This document shows positions 1-8,541 of a stretch of 39,288 nt of DNA, in pieces. Each line of letters begins with the position of its first letter. The stretch's first letter is position 1. Both the position numbers and the translations under genes were made by a program. Source of the stretch: Spirulina subsalsa FACHB-351 (GTDB taxonomy: Bacteria; Cyanobacteriota; Cyanobacteriia; Cyanobacteriales; Spirulinaceae). The stretch covers positions 1 to 39,288 of the forward strand of contig NZ_JAIHOM010000044.1 of assembly GCF_026130165.1 (NCBI RefSeq), in the 5' to 3' direction. The notes beneath the pieces were generated by a model. The model saw only the letters and a list, made by a program, of their open reading frames with translations, did no database searches and was not told the DNA's origin.

Positions 1-22
1 TCGCGGTCGGACAGCCCGTGAT

Positions 23-256
23 TCAAAATGCTTTCGGAGACGTTCTGTCGGGGTCAATTTCTGATTGGCTAGACAAGAGTCTATGAGGAAAGAATCCACT
101 CGCCTTTAGGCAGTGGAGTGTCAAATCGTATTCTGCGGGGTCTTCGTTCCGTTCTCGGAGCCAATCATGAACCTTCATTTCCACAAAAAAGGTTTGATTC
201 TGCTCAAACATTCGAGTAATTTGCAGTCGCAGGGTGTAGGGATTGATAGGGGACAT
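23..256 (-). CDS. small conserved-looking hypothetical protein, 77 aa
   Basis: I do not recognise this protein. The open frame continues upstream to about 520, but that part overlaps the anmK start and promoter, so I place the start at the ATG at 254-256 (MSPINPYTLR...). The product is soluble, with no membrane segment or signal peptide. It has a central amphipathic stretch (EMKVHDWLRERNEDPAEYDL) and no cysteine-pair or nucleotide-binding motif. It is divergent from anmK, and the two share a 151-bp intergenic region. The codon use and the compact start make it plausible as a real gene, but no function can be assigned. Confidence 0.55.
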   Translation of the reverse strand: MSPINPYTLRLQITRMFEQNQTFFVEMKVHDWLRERNEDPAEYDLTLHCLKASGFFPHRLLSSQSEIDPDRTSPKAF

Positions 257-354
257 AGCGCAAAGAGGAATTGAGAACAACCTTGATTTTAACGATTCTC
301 CCGAGAGGACGGGCAAAGAAACAACCTTGAAGTTTAACTTATCACTCACAAGGA

Positions 355-384
355 TTGGCGATCGCACCCTCACCCCGATATAAT
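355..384 (+). promoter_or_regulatory. sigma70-type promoter for anmK
   Basis: TTGGCG at 355-360 and a perfect TATAAT at 379-384 are separated by 18 bp. The -10 box ends 23 bp before the anmK ATG. The spacing and -10 match fit a housekeeping promoter. This is inferred from sequence only. Confidence 0.5.
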
Positions 385-407
385 AGTTTATCTTTCCAAA
401 ATCCCCC

Positions 408-1565
408 ATGAAAGTGATTGGCTTAATAAGCGGCACCTCCGTTGATGGCATTGATGCCGCCCTCGTAGACCTCACAGGCTCTGATTTTGACCTCAAGGTA
501 GAATTTATTGCCGGAGCCACTTACCCCTACCCAGACGACCTGAGAGCGCAAATTCTGACCGTTGCCGGAGGGGGGGTGCTATCCATGCCAGAGTGGGCCG
601 CCCTAGATGATGCGATCGCCCTGCAATTTGCCCAAGCCGCCCAGAAAATCCAAAAAGACCACAACTCAAGCGCCGCCCTCATTGGCTCCCACGGTCAAAC
701 CGTCTTCCACCGTCCCCCCCAACACCCCCAAGCCGCCACCCCCCTCGGCTACACCCTCCAACTGGGACGGGGCGACCTAATCAGCTACTACACCCGCATC
801 CCCACCGTCAGCAACTTTCGCGCCGCCGACATCGCCGCCACCGGACAAGGCGCCCCCCTCGTCTCCCGCATCGATGCCTACCTCCTCAGCCACCCCCACC
901 AGAAACGCTGTATCCAAAACCTCGGCGGCATCGGCAATGTCACCTATCTCCCCCCCCGAGAACAAACCCGTTGGGAAGAACAGATCATCGGCTGGGACAC
1001 CGGCCCCGGCAACATCCTCATAGACCTCGCCGTACAGCAACTTACCCAAGGGCAACAGACCTATGATGCCGATGGAACCTGGGCCGCCCAAGGCACCCCC
1101 TGTTTAGAATTAGTCCAGCAATGGCTCCAGCAGGACTTTTTCCAACAAGCCCCCCCCAAATCCACCGGACGGGAACTCTTTGGCCGCGACTACCTCCAAC
1201 AGTGCTGGCAAACCGCCCAAACCTACAGCCTCAGCGATGCCGACTGGCTAGCCACCCTCGCCGAATTAACCGCCGCCTCCGTCGCCCACAGTTATCAAAC
1301 CTTCCTCCCCACCCGGCCCGATAGCGTCTTGATTTGTGGGGGAGGCAGTCGGAACAGCTACCTCAAACAACGATTACAAGCCCATCTTGCCCCCGCCACC
1401 CTCCTCACCACCGATGAACTGGGGTTAAACTCCGACTACAAAGAAGCGATCGCCTTTGCCATCCTCGCCTACTGGCGCTATGTGACCCAATGTCCCGGCA
1501 ACCTACCCAGCGTCACCGGAGCAAGTCAAGCCCTACCCCTCGGTGATATGCACCCCGTTTATTAG
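408..1565 (+). CDS. anmK: anhydro-N-acetylmuramic acid kinase
   Basis: AnmK cleaves the 1,6-anhydro ring of anhydro-MurNAc and phosphorylates it to MurNAc-6-phosphate, a step of peptidoglycan recycling in the cytosol. The 385-aa length is normal for the family. The N-terminus carries the phosphate-binding motif [16 protein letters not shown] (residues 6-21). A second ATPase-fold motif, [12 protein letters not shown], lies near residue 196, and the C-terminal [10 protein letters not shown] fits the sugar-kinase/Hsp70/actin fold. The start ATG follows a good promoter. Third codon positions are strongly C-rich on this strand, giving long C runs. A nanE gene for another amino-sugar phosphate step lies about 18 kb away, but no murQ is seen here. 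Confidence 0.95.
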   Translation: MKVIGLISGTSVDGIDAALVDLTGSDFDLKVEFIAGATYPYPDDLRAQILTVAGGGVLSMPEWAALDDAIALQFAQAAQKIQKDHNSSAALIGSHGQTVFHRPPQHPQAATPLGYTLQLGRGDLISYYTRIPTVSNFRAADIAATGQGAPLVSRIDAYLLSHPHQKRCIQNLGGIGNVTYLPPREQTRWEEQIIGWDTGPGNILIDLAVQQLTQGQQTYDADGTWAAQGTPCLELVQQWLQQDFFQQAPPKSTGRELFGRDYLQQCWQTAQTYSLSDADWLATLAELTAASVAHSYQTFLPTRPDSVLICGGGSRNSYLKQRLQAHLAPATLLTTDELGLNSDYKEAIAFAILAYWRYVTQCPGNLPSVTGASQALPLGDMHPVY

Positions 1566-1607
1566 AAAGAGGCAGTTTGAGGGAGCGATAAAACCCCGTC
1601 CTCAAAG

Positions 1608-1690
1608 ATGAAAGCTAAAGGTTTTGGCTTCCCACGCTTTAAAAACAAGTATCGGATGCGTTCCTTTGTCTTCCCTCATTTGGGGAGGGA
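1608..1690 (+). pseudogene. relic of an IS200/IS605-type tnpB
   Basis: The reading frame from 1608 encodes MKAKGFGFPRFKNKYRMRSF followed by VFPHLGRE. This matches the conserved N-terminal TnpB stretch 'GFPRFK...RSF.FP.LG'. No TnpB-like sequence can be read before or after this scrap, and only about 28 codons survive. It belongs to the 421-bp stretch between anmK and the next gene (1566-1986). The rest of that stretch holds an open frame (1733-2008) that overlaps the next gene and shows no convincing coding signal. The fragment is too short to say which element it came from. Confidence 0.6.
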
Positions 1691-1986
1691 GTCAATAACA
1701 GCCCGTCAACTGTCTACAATCAACGCCAAACTTTGATAAGATGGATCAACAGAGGTCAACTCACAAGTTATTTCTTGGTTCAGTTTTTAGGGTGTATCGC
1801 CTTCGTCGGGACGTTTCCCACGGCATTCTGGTGTACTGCCCTCCAAACCAGATCCGATCTCTACACTTGGGAGCTTGCCCCATCCATGAAACATCCCATT
1901 CTCAACCCAGATCAGGGTCAATCTGAAGTGGGTCTAACTCAGAACACCGTCCCTCAATCTGACATCTCAAACTCAAGGATAAGACC

Positions 1987-2436
1987 GTGGCTCACACCTT
2001 TTTACTAGAGGAGGGGCGTTGGACTCTCCAAGGAAATTGGTTGGAGCGTGACAGCTTGCCAATTCCTTTGAAAGGAAAGACTATTATTGCTTGGAGCCAG
2101 GAAAATTGGTTCACTTGGGTGACAAAACTAATTTTTCCCGGTGGCGAGCGAGAAGAAATTGCATTTCAATATCGGGGTCGTCTAGAAGCTGGTGAACGTC
2201 AATATAATTTTGTTCTTCAGCAAAGTCTTTTAGGTCGAGTAGAAGGAGAAGGCTGGGTTGCACCAGAGTCCATTGTGCAGCGTTATATAGTCCTGAGTGA
2301 TGATGATCGTCAACGGCGAAGTGGCTTTGAAACCCTCTATCGACTGGATGATAATACTTACTTCTTATCTAGTGGGATTATGACTGGGTATTCTTTAACC
2401 AGTACAATGGAGGCGATTTTACAGCGACAAGGTTAA
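1987..2436 (+). CDS. conserved-type hypothetical protein, 149 aa
   Basis: I do not recognise a named family. The protein is soluble, rich in aromatic residues and beta-strand-like (GRWTLQGNWLERD, YRGRLEAGERQYNFVL), ending with a short helix. The look recalls small lipocalin- or CpcS-like beta-barrel proteins of cyanobacteria, but I see no diagnostic motif. The start is GTG at 1987, preceded by AAGGA at 1974-1978, which is a reasonable ribosome-binding site. It reads toward the downstream kinase gene, 188 bp away, so co-transcription is uncertain. Confidence 0.7.
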   Translation: MAHTFLLEEGRWTLQGNWLERDSLPIPLKGKTIIAWSQENWFTWVTKLIFPGGEREEIAFQYRGRLEAGERQYNFVLQQSLLGRVEGEGWVAPESIVQRYIVLSDDDRQRRSGFETLYRLDDNTYFLSSGIMTGYSLTSTMEAILQRQG

Positions 2437-2624
2437 GCCGTACCAATTGAGTGCTACAAATTGAGTCAAACGGTACAGTATAAAAGATAAAGAATTGAAA
2501 AATGAACCCTTGAAATAAAAAACTTGGTAAAACCGTCATTTTGCCCACCCAAATTGTAGGGACATTGATTAATTCTTTGGAAGTTTGAGCAGACAATTCT
2601 GTTCTCCGGAATTGGAGCCGAGTC

Positions 2625-4163
2625 ATGACGAAAGACCCGAAAAATGCTCGTATAGCATCGGACCCCAATGAGGGGCGCGTGCTTGCGAATCGCTATCGCC
2701 TCGTTGAATTAGCAGGGAAAGGCGCGATGGGCCATGTCTATCGTGCCGAGGATATGTTGTTAGGCAATGTCACCGTAGCCGTTAAGTTTTTGGCGCAAAC
2801 ATTGCTTAATCAAAAAATGCGCGATCGCTTTGAACGAGAAGCGACCATTTGCGCACTATTAGCAGAAAAAAGTATTCATATCGTTAGGGTGCGGGATTAT
2901 GGAGTAGATGAACATGGTGTTCCTTACTATGTCATGGAGTTTTTAGAAGGTGACAACCTCAGTGATATTATTAAAACTCAAACCATTAACCTCCCCCGTT
3001 TTTTAAGCATTGTTCGGCAAATTTGTCTAGGGTTAGATTGCGCCCACAAAGGCATTGTTTTTAAAAAAGAACCTAGTCAAATTATCCACCGTGATATTAA
3101 GCCCAGCAATATTCTATTAGTTGAAGATGTTACCCTGGGCGAATTAGTTAAAATCCTTGATTTTGGCATAGCCAAACTGGTAGAAGCGAACCGAGATCAG
3201 ACCCATTCTTTCATGGGAACTTTAGCTTATTGTTCCCCCGAACAAATGGAAGGGAAAGAACTAGACAACCGTTCTGATATTTACAGCTTCGGGGTCATGA
3301 TGTACGAAATGTTGACCAAAGATATGCCCCTGTTACCGGAAAATAATTCCTTTGGGGGATGGTATCGAGCGCATCATGAATTTTCCCCCGTTCCCTTCCC
3401 CCATGATCTCAAACTCCCAGTAGAGTTAGAGAAGCTGGTCATGTCTTGTCTGGCCAAACATCCCCAAGAAAGACCCCAAAATATGGCGGATATCTTGCGG
3501 GTGATTGAACCCCTTGAAAAGAGATTTGAGAATCGGGGTTCTCCAAGCACTCACCGGGCTAAAAATTCCGAAGAAAAAGAGTCTCCCACTCAATCTTCTT
3601 TAGAAGATTTATGTTTACAGATGCCTTGGCCAGAAAATAAACCCCGGCAAAAGATTGTTTTTCCCCGTTTATTGCGCACCAGTCAAGGCGTTTTTCCCAC
3701 GTTGTGGAGTATGTTAGATCGTCAGGATATTCTGAATCGTCGTTTCAGTACCCGCTACAATCAGTTTCTGTTTTTGACTGCACCTCATCCGATGTTGTTA
3801 TGGATTACGGTGCTTTATAACCGAGAATTTGGCCCCCGTTGGCTACCGTGTTATTTAGATTTAAAAACCCCGATGGGGCAGCGCACGACTCGTTTATTAG
3901 GAGAATCGGGCAGTTATCGGCTGTTATTTTTTGCCGTTGATGATCCGTCTAATAAGTGTCAGTATGTGATGCACTCGACGATTGATCCTGATCAATGTAA
4001 GCGTTTGCTCCATTGGGCGAACAATAGTCATGGCATGAGAGGAAGTAATCAATCCACCATGAGTAAAACCCTATTACGTCAAGAGTTTGAGAAGTTGAAA
4101 CCGAAGATTTTAATTAAGTTGGAGTCGGTGAATACAGATCATTTGGATAATTTGCATTTGTAG
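2625..4163 (+). CDS. serine/threonine protein kinase (Hanks type) with unknown C-terminal domain
   Basis: A eukaryotic-type protein kinase of 512 aa. The kinase domain spans about residues 23-290: glycine loop GKGAMGHV (31-38), ATP-anchoring lysine in VAVKF (K54), catalytic loop HRDIKPSN (155-162), DFG at 179-181, and an activation-segment CSPEQ motif (203-207). All key catalytic residues are present, so it should be active. A short linker rich in E, S and T (about 300-325) leads to a C-terminal domain of about 170 residues (330-505) with no transmembrane helix, PASTA or repeat motif. That domain looks globular and of unknown role. A T-tailed hairpin at 4239-4256 lies downstream. Confidence 0.93.
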   Translation: MTKDPKNARIASDPNEGRVLANRYRLVELAGKGAMGHVYRAEDMLLGNVTVAVKFLAQTLLNQKMRDRFEREATICALLAEKSIHIVRVRDYGVDEHGVPYYVMEFLEGDNLSDIIKTQTINLPRFLSIVRQICLGLDCAHKGIVFKKEPSQIIHRDIKPSNILLVEDVTLGELVKILDFGIAKLVEANRDQTHSFMGTLAYCSPEQMEGKELDNRSDIYSFGVMMYEMLTKDMPLLPENNSFGGWYRAHHEFSPVPFPHDLKLPVELEKLVMSCLAKHPQERPQNMADILRVIEPLEKRFENRGSPSTHRAKNSEEKESPTQSSLEDLCLQMPWPENKPRQKIVFPRLLRTSQGVFPTLWSMLDRQDILNRRFSTRYNQFLFLTAPHPMLLWITVLYNREFGPRWLPCYLDLKTPMGQRTTRLLGESGSYRLLFFAVDDPSNKCQYVMHSTIDPDQCKRLLHWANNSHGMRGSNQSTMSKTLLRQEFEKLKPKILIKLESVNTDHLDNLHL

Positions 4164-4174
4164 GGAGTTAATTA

Positions 4175-4193
4175 GGACTTGCTGAATAACTCT
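4175..4193 (+). repeat. solitary copy of a GGRCTTGCTGAATAACTCT terminal-repeat sequence
   Basis: The 19 bases closely match the right terminus of the MITE-like element at 31896-32053 and the copy at 26622-26640. As in those copies, it is immediately preceded by TA (4173-4174). G-rich repeats (GGGAACAG) follow, but no opposite terminus is visible, so this appears to be a one-ended remnant. Confidence 0.6.
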
Positions 4194-4238
4194 GTTCGTG
4201 AGGTTAGGGAACAGGGAACAGGGGGGAGAGAAAGTCGG

Positions 4239-4256
4239 AAAAAGGCAAGCCTTTTT
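4239..4256. terminator. bidirectional intrinsic terminator between convergent genes
   Basis: AAAAAGG, loop CAAG and CCTTTTT form a 7-bp hairpin, followed on the plus strand by GATTTTTT. The A run on the left gives a U-rich tail on the minus strand as well. It lies between the plus-strand kinase and the minus-strand PIN gene, so it can serve both. Confidence 0.6.
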
Positions 4257-4315
4257 GATTTTTTCCCCCAAGGTCAATCCTTAAAATGCAGCATCCAGAT
4301 TCCCGTTCAAAATTT

Positions 4316-4780
4316 TCAATGAGAACTGTAGCCTTGTAAATGCTGATCCAAAGACCAAATAAAAACCCGTTGATTAGGGATTTTTTCTCTTAATTTATAC
4401 CATTCCTTAATAATCGATAAATCCGCCATTCCTGCCCCCTTCATAGCACTATCAGGAAACTCAGTGAGCCAGTCTTTAATCTCTTGTGTAGTCGGAACTT
4501 CGAGAACACGCCAAGGTGCTTTCCCTGTAATAGCCATCTGTACTTGTTGCACAAAAGTCTCCGCAAGTGTACGTCTTTTATTGCCGTCTAAATTCTCCCC
4601 CTTAGCGTTGGCAATATGATTTCCGGTTTCATAAATTACCGCCATTGGCAAGAGTAAGTTAGTATTACTTTCTAGGTAAGTTTTTAACTCTCTCATCACC
4701 TGATCTCGATTTTCATTGCGCTGGGGAATATCGAGAATATTGCAAAAAATAGAAGTATCTACAATGGCAACATCTGGCAT
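4316..4780 (-). CDS. PIN-like domain nuclease
   Basis: A 154-aa protein with the PIN pattern of acidic residues: D8 (AIVDTSIF), E51 (VIYETGNHI), D120 (GMADLSII) and D145 (WSLDQHL). PIN proteins are metal-dependent RNases, most often toxins. I chose the ATG at 4778-4780. The frame runs up to 4819, but that would overlap the upstream ATPase gene. With this start the PIN gene lies 14 bp after the ATPase stop, so the two are almost certainly co-transcribed. No antitoxin-like small gene is present, so the ATPase is the natural partner or controller. The family assignment rests on the spacing of acidic residues and not on close sequence recall. Confidence 0.75.
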   Translation of the reverse strand: MPDVAIVDTSIFCNILDIPQRNENRDQVMRELKTYLESNTNLLLPMAVIYETGNHIANAKGENLDGNKRRTLAETFVQQVQMAITGKAPWRVLEVPTTQEIKDWLTEFPDSAMKGAGMADLSIIKEWYKLREKIPNQRVFIWSLDQHLQGYSSH

Positions 4781-4794
4781 AGTTATCTCATCAC

Positions 4795-6138
4795 TTAACC
4801 ATTTAAACTCGCGAACCAATCTAGAGCTTTTTTCCGTTTTTCTTCAGCACCGGGATATTCTTTAACAAATCGTTCTAATATCCCCGTTGTCATTAAATGT
4901 CCCACGGTTCCTTGAGCAATTAGTTCGGGATAATCTGGAATATTTTGTAACGTCACTAATTGACTTGAACCATCCGTTGGACTGCGATAACAAAAGACAG
5001 TATTAGGAATAGCAGAATCTGGAATGGCATCCAGTAATGCAGGGTTATGGGTGCTGATTAAAACTTTTAAACAGCGCTGGCAAGCCAGAAAAACAATTTT
5101 CTGTAACAGAGAGTTGACACGACTGGGATGTATTCCATTGTCGATTTCTTCAATCACAACTAAACTGTTCTGAGGTGCAGAACAAAGAACAGCAACAATC
5201 GCTAAAACTCGTAGTGTTCCATCCGATAACATGGTGACATCATAGGCCGTTTCTTCTCCCCCAAAGGTTTCTATCAGTTGTAACATGACTTCCCCCCTGG
5301 GGGTTTCAATAAACTGAATGTCCTTAATGTCTTGTTCCGGTAGGCTACAAATAAAATCTAAAATCTGGTCTTTAAAGTTAGATGGAGACAGATTAGGAGC
5401 TAAGGTAAGATCATAAGGTTTGCTGAAAATATTATAAATAACGCCGGATAAATTTTCTCCATTCTCCGCTAAAATCTTATCTGTTTTATGACTATAATTC
5501 CGCATTAAACTGGGTTCAGGTTGCAAAAAAATAATATGGTTTAAGATGTTGGCATATTTTTGCGCGGTTTTCGGAATTCTTTGACGACTTTTTTGGTTTT
5601 CTTCACGAAAGCGGATTTCGCTCAAAAGTTGGGTAAAAATAGCCATTTGACTACTACAAACAATCTTCGGTTTTTTTCCCCCTCTAGCAAAGTTATTGTA
5701 GGCAACATAAACATCACTGCCAGCCCCTTGAGGAGGACTAATTATTTCATATAATGGCACGTTAGAACCCGAATCTTTAATGGATTCTTGTTCAATATAT
5801 AGTTCTCCGTCAGGGGTTACACTGACCTTAATTTCAAAAATTCCCCATGAATCAGGACGATCAACTGATTCGAGTTCACATCTTAACCTAAAACTTTGAG
5901 AACGCTGATAAAAAAGATCCTCTACCTGACCCCGAAAGGGTTGTTGCAGGCGGGAATTGTTTGGGGAATTGATGAACCCTAGACGTTCCCCTTGGGCAAT
6001 TTTGGCTAAAAATCTTAAAGCCTCAATCAGGTTACTTTTTCCAGAGGCATTGGCCCCAATTAAAACGGTTAATTGAGAGAGTTTTAATGTACCGGAACGA
6101 TAACTTTTAAAGTTTTCTAGGCTAACGCTGTTGATCAT
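4795..6138 (-). CDS. AAA family (ABC/RecF-OLD-like) ATPase, partner of the PIN gene
   Basis: A 447-aa ATPase of the AAA_15/AAA_21 type (SMC/RecF/OLD head). Walker A is GANASGKSN (28-36), the signature-like LSDGTLR is near 304-310, Walker B is VVIEEID with catalytic Glu (about 327-333), and the switch histidine is in STHNPALL (about 362-369). The start MINSVSLENFKSYRSG is the typical N-terminus of such ATPases. No nuclease (Toprim or HNH) domain is fused; the effector appears to be the separate PIN protein. Similar stand-alone ATPases elsewhere accompany Toprim or HNH nucleases in phage defence (PARIS, Septu). It is divergent from the SLH gene, with 209 bp between them. Confidence 0.88.
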   Translation of the reverse strand: MINSVSLENFKSYRSGTLKLSQLTVLIGANASGKSNLIEALRFLAKIAQGERLGFINSPNNSRLQQPFRGQVEDLFYQRSQSFRLRCELESVDRPDSWGIFEIKVSVTPDGELYIEQESIKDSGSNVPLYEIISPPQGAGSDVYVAYNNFARGGKKPKIVCSSQMAIFTQLLSEIRFREENQKSRQRIPKTAQKYANILNHIIFLQPEPSLMRNYSHKTDKILAENGENLSGVIYNIFSKPYDLTLAPNLSPSNFKDQILDFICSLPEQDIKDIQFIETPRGEVMLQLIETFGGEETAYDVTMLSDGTLRVLAIVAVLCSAPQNSLVVIEEIDNGIHPSRVNSLLQKIVFLACQRCLKVLISTHNPALLDAIPDSAIPNTVFCYRSPTDGSSQLVTLQNIPDYPELIAQGTVGHLMTTGILERFVKEYPGAEEKRKKALDWFASLNG

Positions 6139-6347
6139 AATTGATACTGGCCCACTCTAGTCCCAGTTTAACTTGTAACTCTTCAGGTTCTCTGGTCTTG
6201 GGGCTGTTGAGCAAGGGTCAGGACTCTTGATGTGGGTTTGATCTACGTCTGGGAAGGGTTAGAGTATGATGGGCAAAAGGAAAAATTTTCCACCCCGACT
6301 GAGGGTTAGAATAATATATTTCCCTGACCTTACCTGAAAACTGTGTT

Positions 6348-8402
6348 ATGACGACACTTTATGTCAACCCTGTAACGGGTCGAGATCAAGGCACTGGCAG
6401 CCAAAATGCCCCTTTTAAAACCCTCACCTATAGCCTCACCCAAGCTGGGAAAAATACTATTATTCGCCTGTCTCCGGGGACTTATGATGGGCAAAGTGGG
6501 GAGAAATTCCCCCTGATTATTCCCTCGGGGGTGATGGTGATTGGGCAGGAAAGTCAACAAGGAAAAGGGGTGATCCTCTCTGGGGGGGGTGTTTATCAAA
6601 GTCCCACGTTTCAACAACAAAATATTACGGTTTTACTCCAAGACCAAGCCCAGTTACGGGGGGTGACGGTGCGCAATGGTCAGGCGAAGGGGATCGGGAT
6701 TTGGATTGAGTCTAGCGCCCCGACGGTGGCTCAAAATACGGTGACACAATGTCCCCTGGCGGGGATCTTTATCACGGGGACGGCTAAACCTGTGATTGCG
6801 GATAATCGCTTGGTGGAAATGCCTGCTAGTGGGATTTTCCTGCGACGGAATGCGAAGGGGGAAATTCGCCGCAATTTATGCGAAAAAACGGCCTATGGGA
6901 TGACGGTGAGTGATGACAGCGCGCCCTTGTTGGCGGATAACCAGTTACGGGGAAATCGGGTGGGGATTTACCTCACCCATCGGGTGAAACCTGTGTTACG
7001 GCGCAATTTACTGGAGTTTAACGCTATGACGGGGTTAGTGGTGCGGGAACAGGCTAAACCGGATTTAGGCCATCCCCAAGACCCGGCGTTAAATATTTTA
7101 CGGGAGAATGAGCAGGGGGATTTGAGTAATGAAACGACTCAGACGCTGGTTTCGGTGGGGAATCAGTTAAATCCGAGTCGGGTACAGGGTCGGGTGGATT
7201 TTGTGGCGGCACAGGTGGCGACGGTCGGAATGGGGCCGCTGGCGTTTCGGGATTTGGAACAACATTGGGGGGCGGATTTTATTCGGGTGTTGGCGGCCGG
7301 GGATTGGGTGCGGGGGTTTCCGGATGGGACGTTTCGACCGGAGGGGAAGTTAACGCGGGCGGAGTTTGCGGCGCTGTTGGCGAAGTGTTTTGATTTACCT
7401 CGTCAGTTGGGGACAAGGTTCACGTTTCCTGATGTGCCGGAGGGTTTTTGGGGGGCGGCGGCGATTGGGAAGGCGGCGGCGATGGGTTTTTTGGCGGGGT
7501 TTGGGGATGGGACTTTTCGGCCGCAAGCGAATTTAACTCGGATTCAGGCGTTGGTGGCGCTGGTGAATGGTTTGGGGCTAACGGGTGGGGCGTTGGATGG
7601 GTTGCTGTTATATCGCGATCGCACCCAAATCCCGAGCTATGGAAGTCAAGCGGTGGCTATTGCGACCCAAAAGCGCCTAGTGGTTAATTATCCCGACCTC
7701 AAGACTTTAAACCCCCAACGGGAGATCACCCGGGCGGAGGTGGCGGCTTTCCTCCATCAGGCGCTGGTGGTGACGGGGAAAACAACCGCCCTCATTTCCC
7801 CCTATATTGTGGAGGCGGATTTCTACCTGCCGTCTTTTACGGATATTGAGGGACATTGGGCGGAGGCGTTTATCCGACGTTTGGCCAGTTTGGACTGGAT
7901 TAGTGGCTTTCCTGATGGTAGTTTCCGCCCCAATGACCCCATTAGTCGCGCTCAATATGCGGCTTTGTTAGTCCGGGTGTTTAACCCCCAACCCATGCGC
8001 CCCACAACCCAATTTCTCGACCTGTTGCCGGATTATTGGGGATGGGGGGCGATTCAACGGGCTTATCAAGGGGGCTTTTTATCGGGTTTTCCCGATGGGA
8101 CGTTCCACCCGGAACAGCTTTTACGCCGGGTGCATCTGTTGGTGTCTTTAGTGAGTGGTTTGGGGCTACCTAGTGGGGATTTAAGTCGGCTGGAACGCTA
8201 TGAGGATCAAGGGGAGATTCCTAGTTATGCGGGGAGTGCGATCGCCGCCGCCACAGAAGCGGGTTTTGTGGTCAACTACCCCCGAGTGACCCACTTAAAC
8301 CCCAAACAGGAAGCCACCCGAGGGGAAGCGGTGGCGATGGTCTATCAAGCGTTGGTTTATCAAGGCAAGGTGAGTCCTATTGATTCTGAGTATGTGGTGT
8401 GA
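6348..8402 (+). CDS. DUF1565-like beta-helix protein with six SLH repeats
   Basis: A 684-aa protein. Residues about 1-270 start YVNPVTGRDQGTGSQNAPFK and contain repeating units such as 'APTVAQNTVTQCPLAGIFI', typical of DUF1565/parallel beta-helix proteins. Residues about 297-480 hold three SLH units (FRDLEQHW..GFPDGTFRP; FPDVPEGFW..GFGDGTFRP; YRDRTQIPSY). Residues about 496-675 repeat the whole triplet (FTDIEGHW; FLDLLPDYW; YEDQGEIPSY). SLH triplets bind cell-wall polymers or the peptidoglycan at the envelope. I see no signal peptide at the N-terminus, which is odd for a surface protein. Codon third positions are G-rich up to about 7610, then more C-rich. Confidence 0.9.
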   Translation: MTTLYVNPVTGRDQGTGSQNAPFKTLTYSLTQAGKNTIIRLSPGTYDGQSGEKFPLIIPSGVMVIGQESQQGKGVILSGGGVYQSPTFQQQNITVLLQDQAQLRGVTVRNGQAKGIGIWIESSAPTVAQNTVTQCPLAGIFITGTAKPVIADNRLVEMPASGIFLRRNAKGEIRRNLCEKTAYGMTVSDDSAPLLADNQLRGNRVGIYLTHRVKPVLRRNLLEFNAMTGLVVREQAKPDLGHPQDPALNILRENEQGDLSNETTQTLVSVGNQLNPSRVQGRVDFVAAQVATVGMGPLAFRDLEQHWGADFIRVLAAGDWVRGFPDGTFRPEGKLTRAEFAALLAKCFDLPRQLGTRFTFPDVPEGFWGAAAIGKAAAMGFLAGFGDGTFRPQANLTRIQALVALVNGLGLTGGALDGLLLYRDRTQIPSYGSQAVAIATQKRLVVNYPDLKTLNPQREITRAEVAAFLHQALVVTGKTTALISPYIVEADFYLPSFTDIEGHWAEAFIRRLASLDWISGFPDGSFRPNDPISRAQYAALLVRVFNPQPMRPTTQFLDLLPDYWGWGAIQRAYQGGFLSGFPDGTFHPEQLLRRVHLLVSLVSGLGLPSGDLSRLERYEDQGEIPSYAGSAIAAATEAGFVVNYPRVTHLNPKQEATRGEAVAMVYQALVYQGKVSPIDSEYVV

Positions 8403-8415
8403 ACACTACATCTCA

Positions 8416-8431
8416 CAAAACCGAAGTTTTG
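8416..8431 (+). terminator. weak hairpin after the SLH gene
   Basis: CAAAAC, loop CGAA and GTTTTG form a 6-bp stem 13 bp after the stop codon. There is no good T run after it, so it is at best a weak terminator. Confidence 0.3.
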
Positions 8432-8513
8432 CCGGGTTGTCTTATCTTCCCTCCCTCACTGGCAGGAAGGGGACGGATAGCAACAATTTTGTTCAATTGA
8501 CCTGTCTTGCCCA

Positions 8514-8541
8514 TTAAGTTCATTAATCTTAATGAACTTAA
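8514..8541. promoter_or_regulatory. 28-bp palindrome upstream of clpC, probable operator
   Basis: Arms TTAAGTTCATTAA (8514-8526) and TTAATGAACTTAA (8529-8541) are perfect inverted repeats of 13 bp around TC. A further half-site, ATGAACTTA, follows in direct orientation at 8543-8551. There is no T run, so an operator is more likely than a terminator. It lies in the 538-bp stretch between the SLH gene and clpC (8403-8940). In the rest of that stretch I see only an AT-rich part and a HIP1 octamer near 8789. Confidence 0.45.

Noticed and set aside
777-1091. Glycine-rich open frame antisense to anmK, and similar frames elsewhere
   Set aside because: They are shadows of strongly biased codon use in real genes on the other strand.
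1446-1453. HIP1 site in anmK as support for the skew-switch idea
   Set aside because: The left flank is C-rich here, so this site contradicts the pattern and is counted as an exception.
1733-2008. 91-codon open frame upstream of the gene at 1987
   Set aside because: It overlaps the start of the better supported gene by 22 bp and shows no conserved motif, only a hydrophobic patch.
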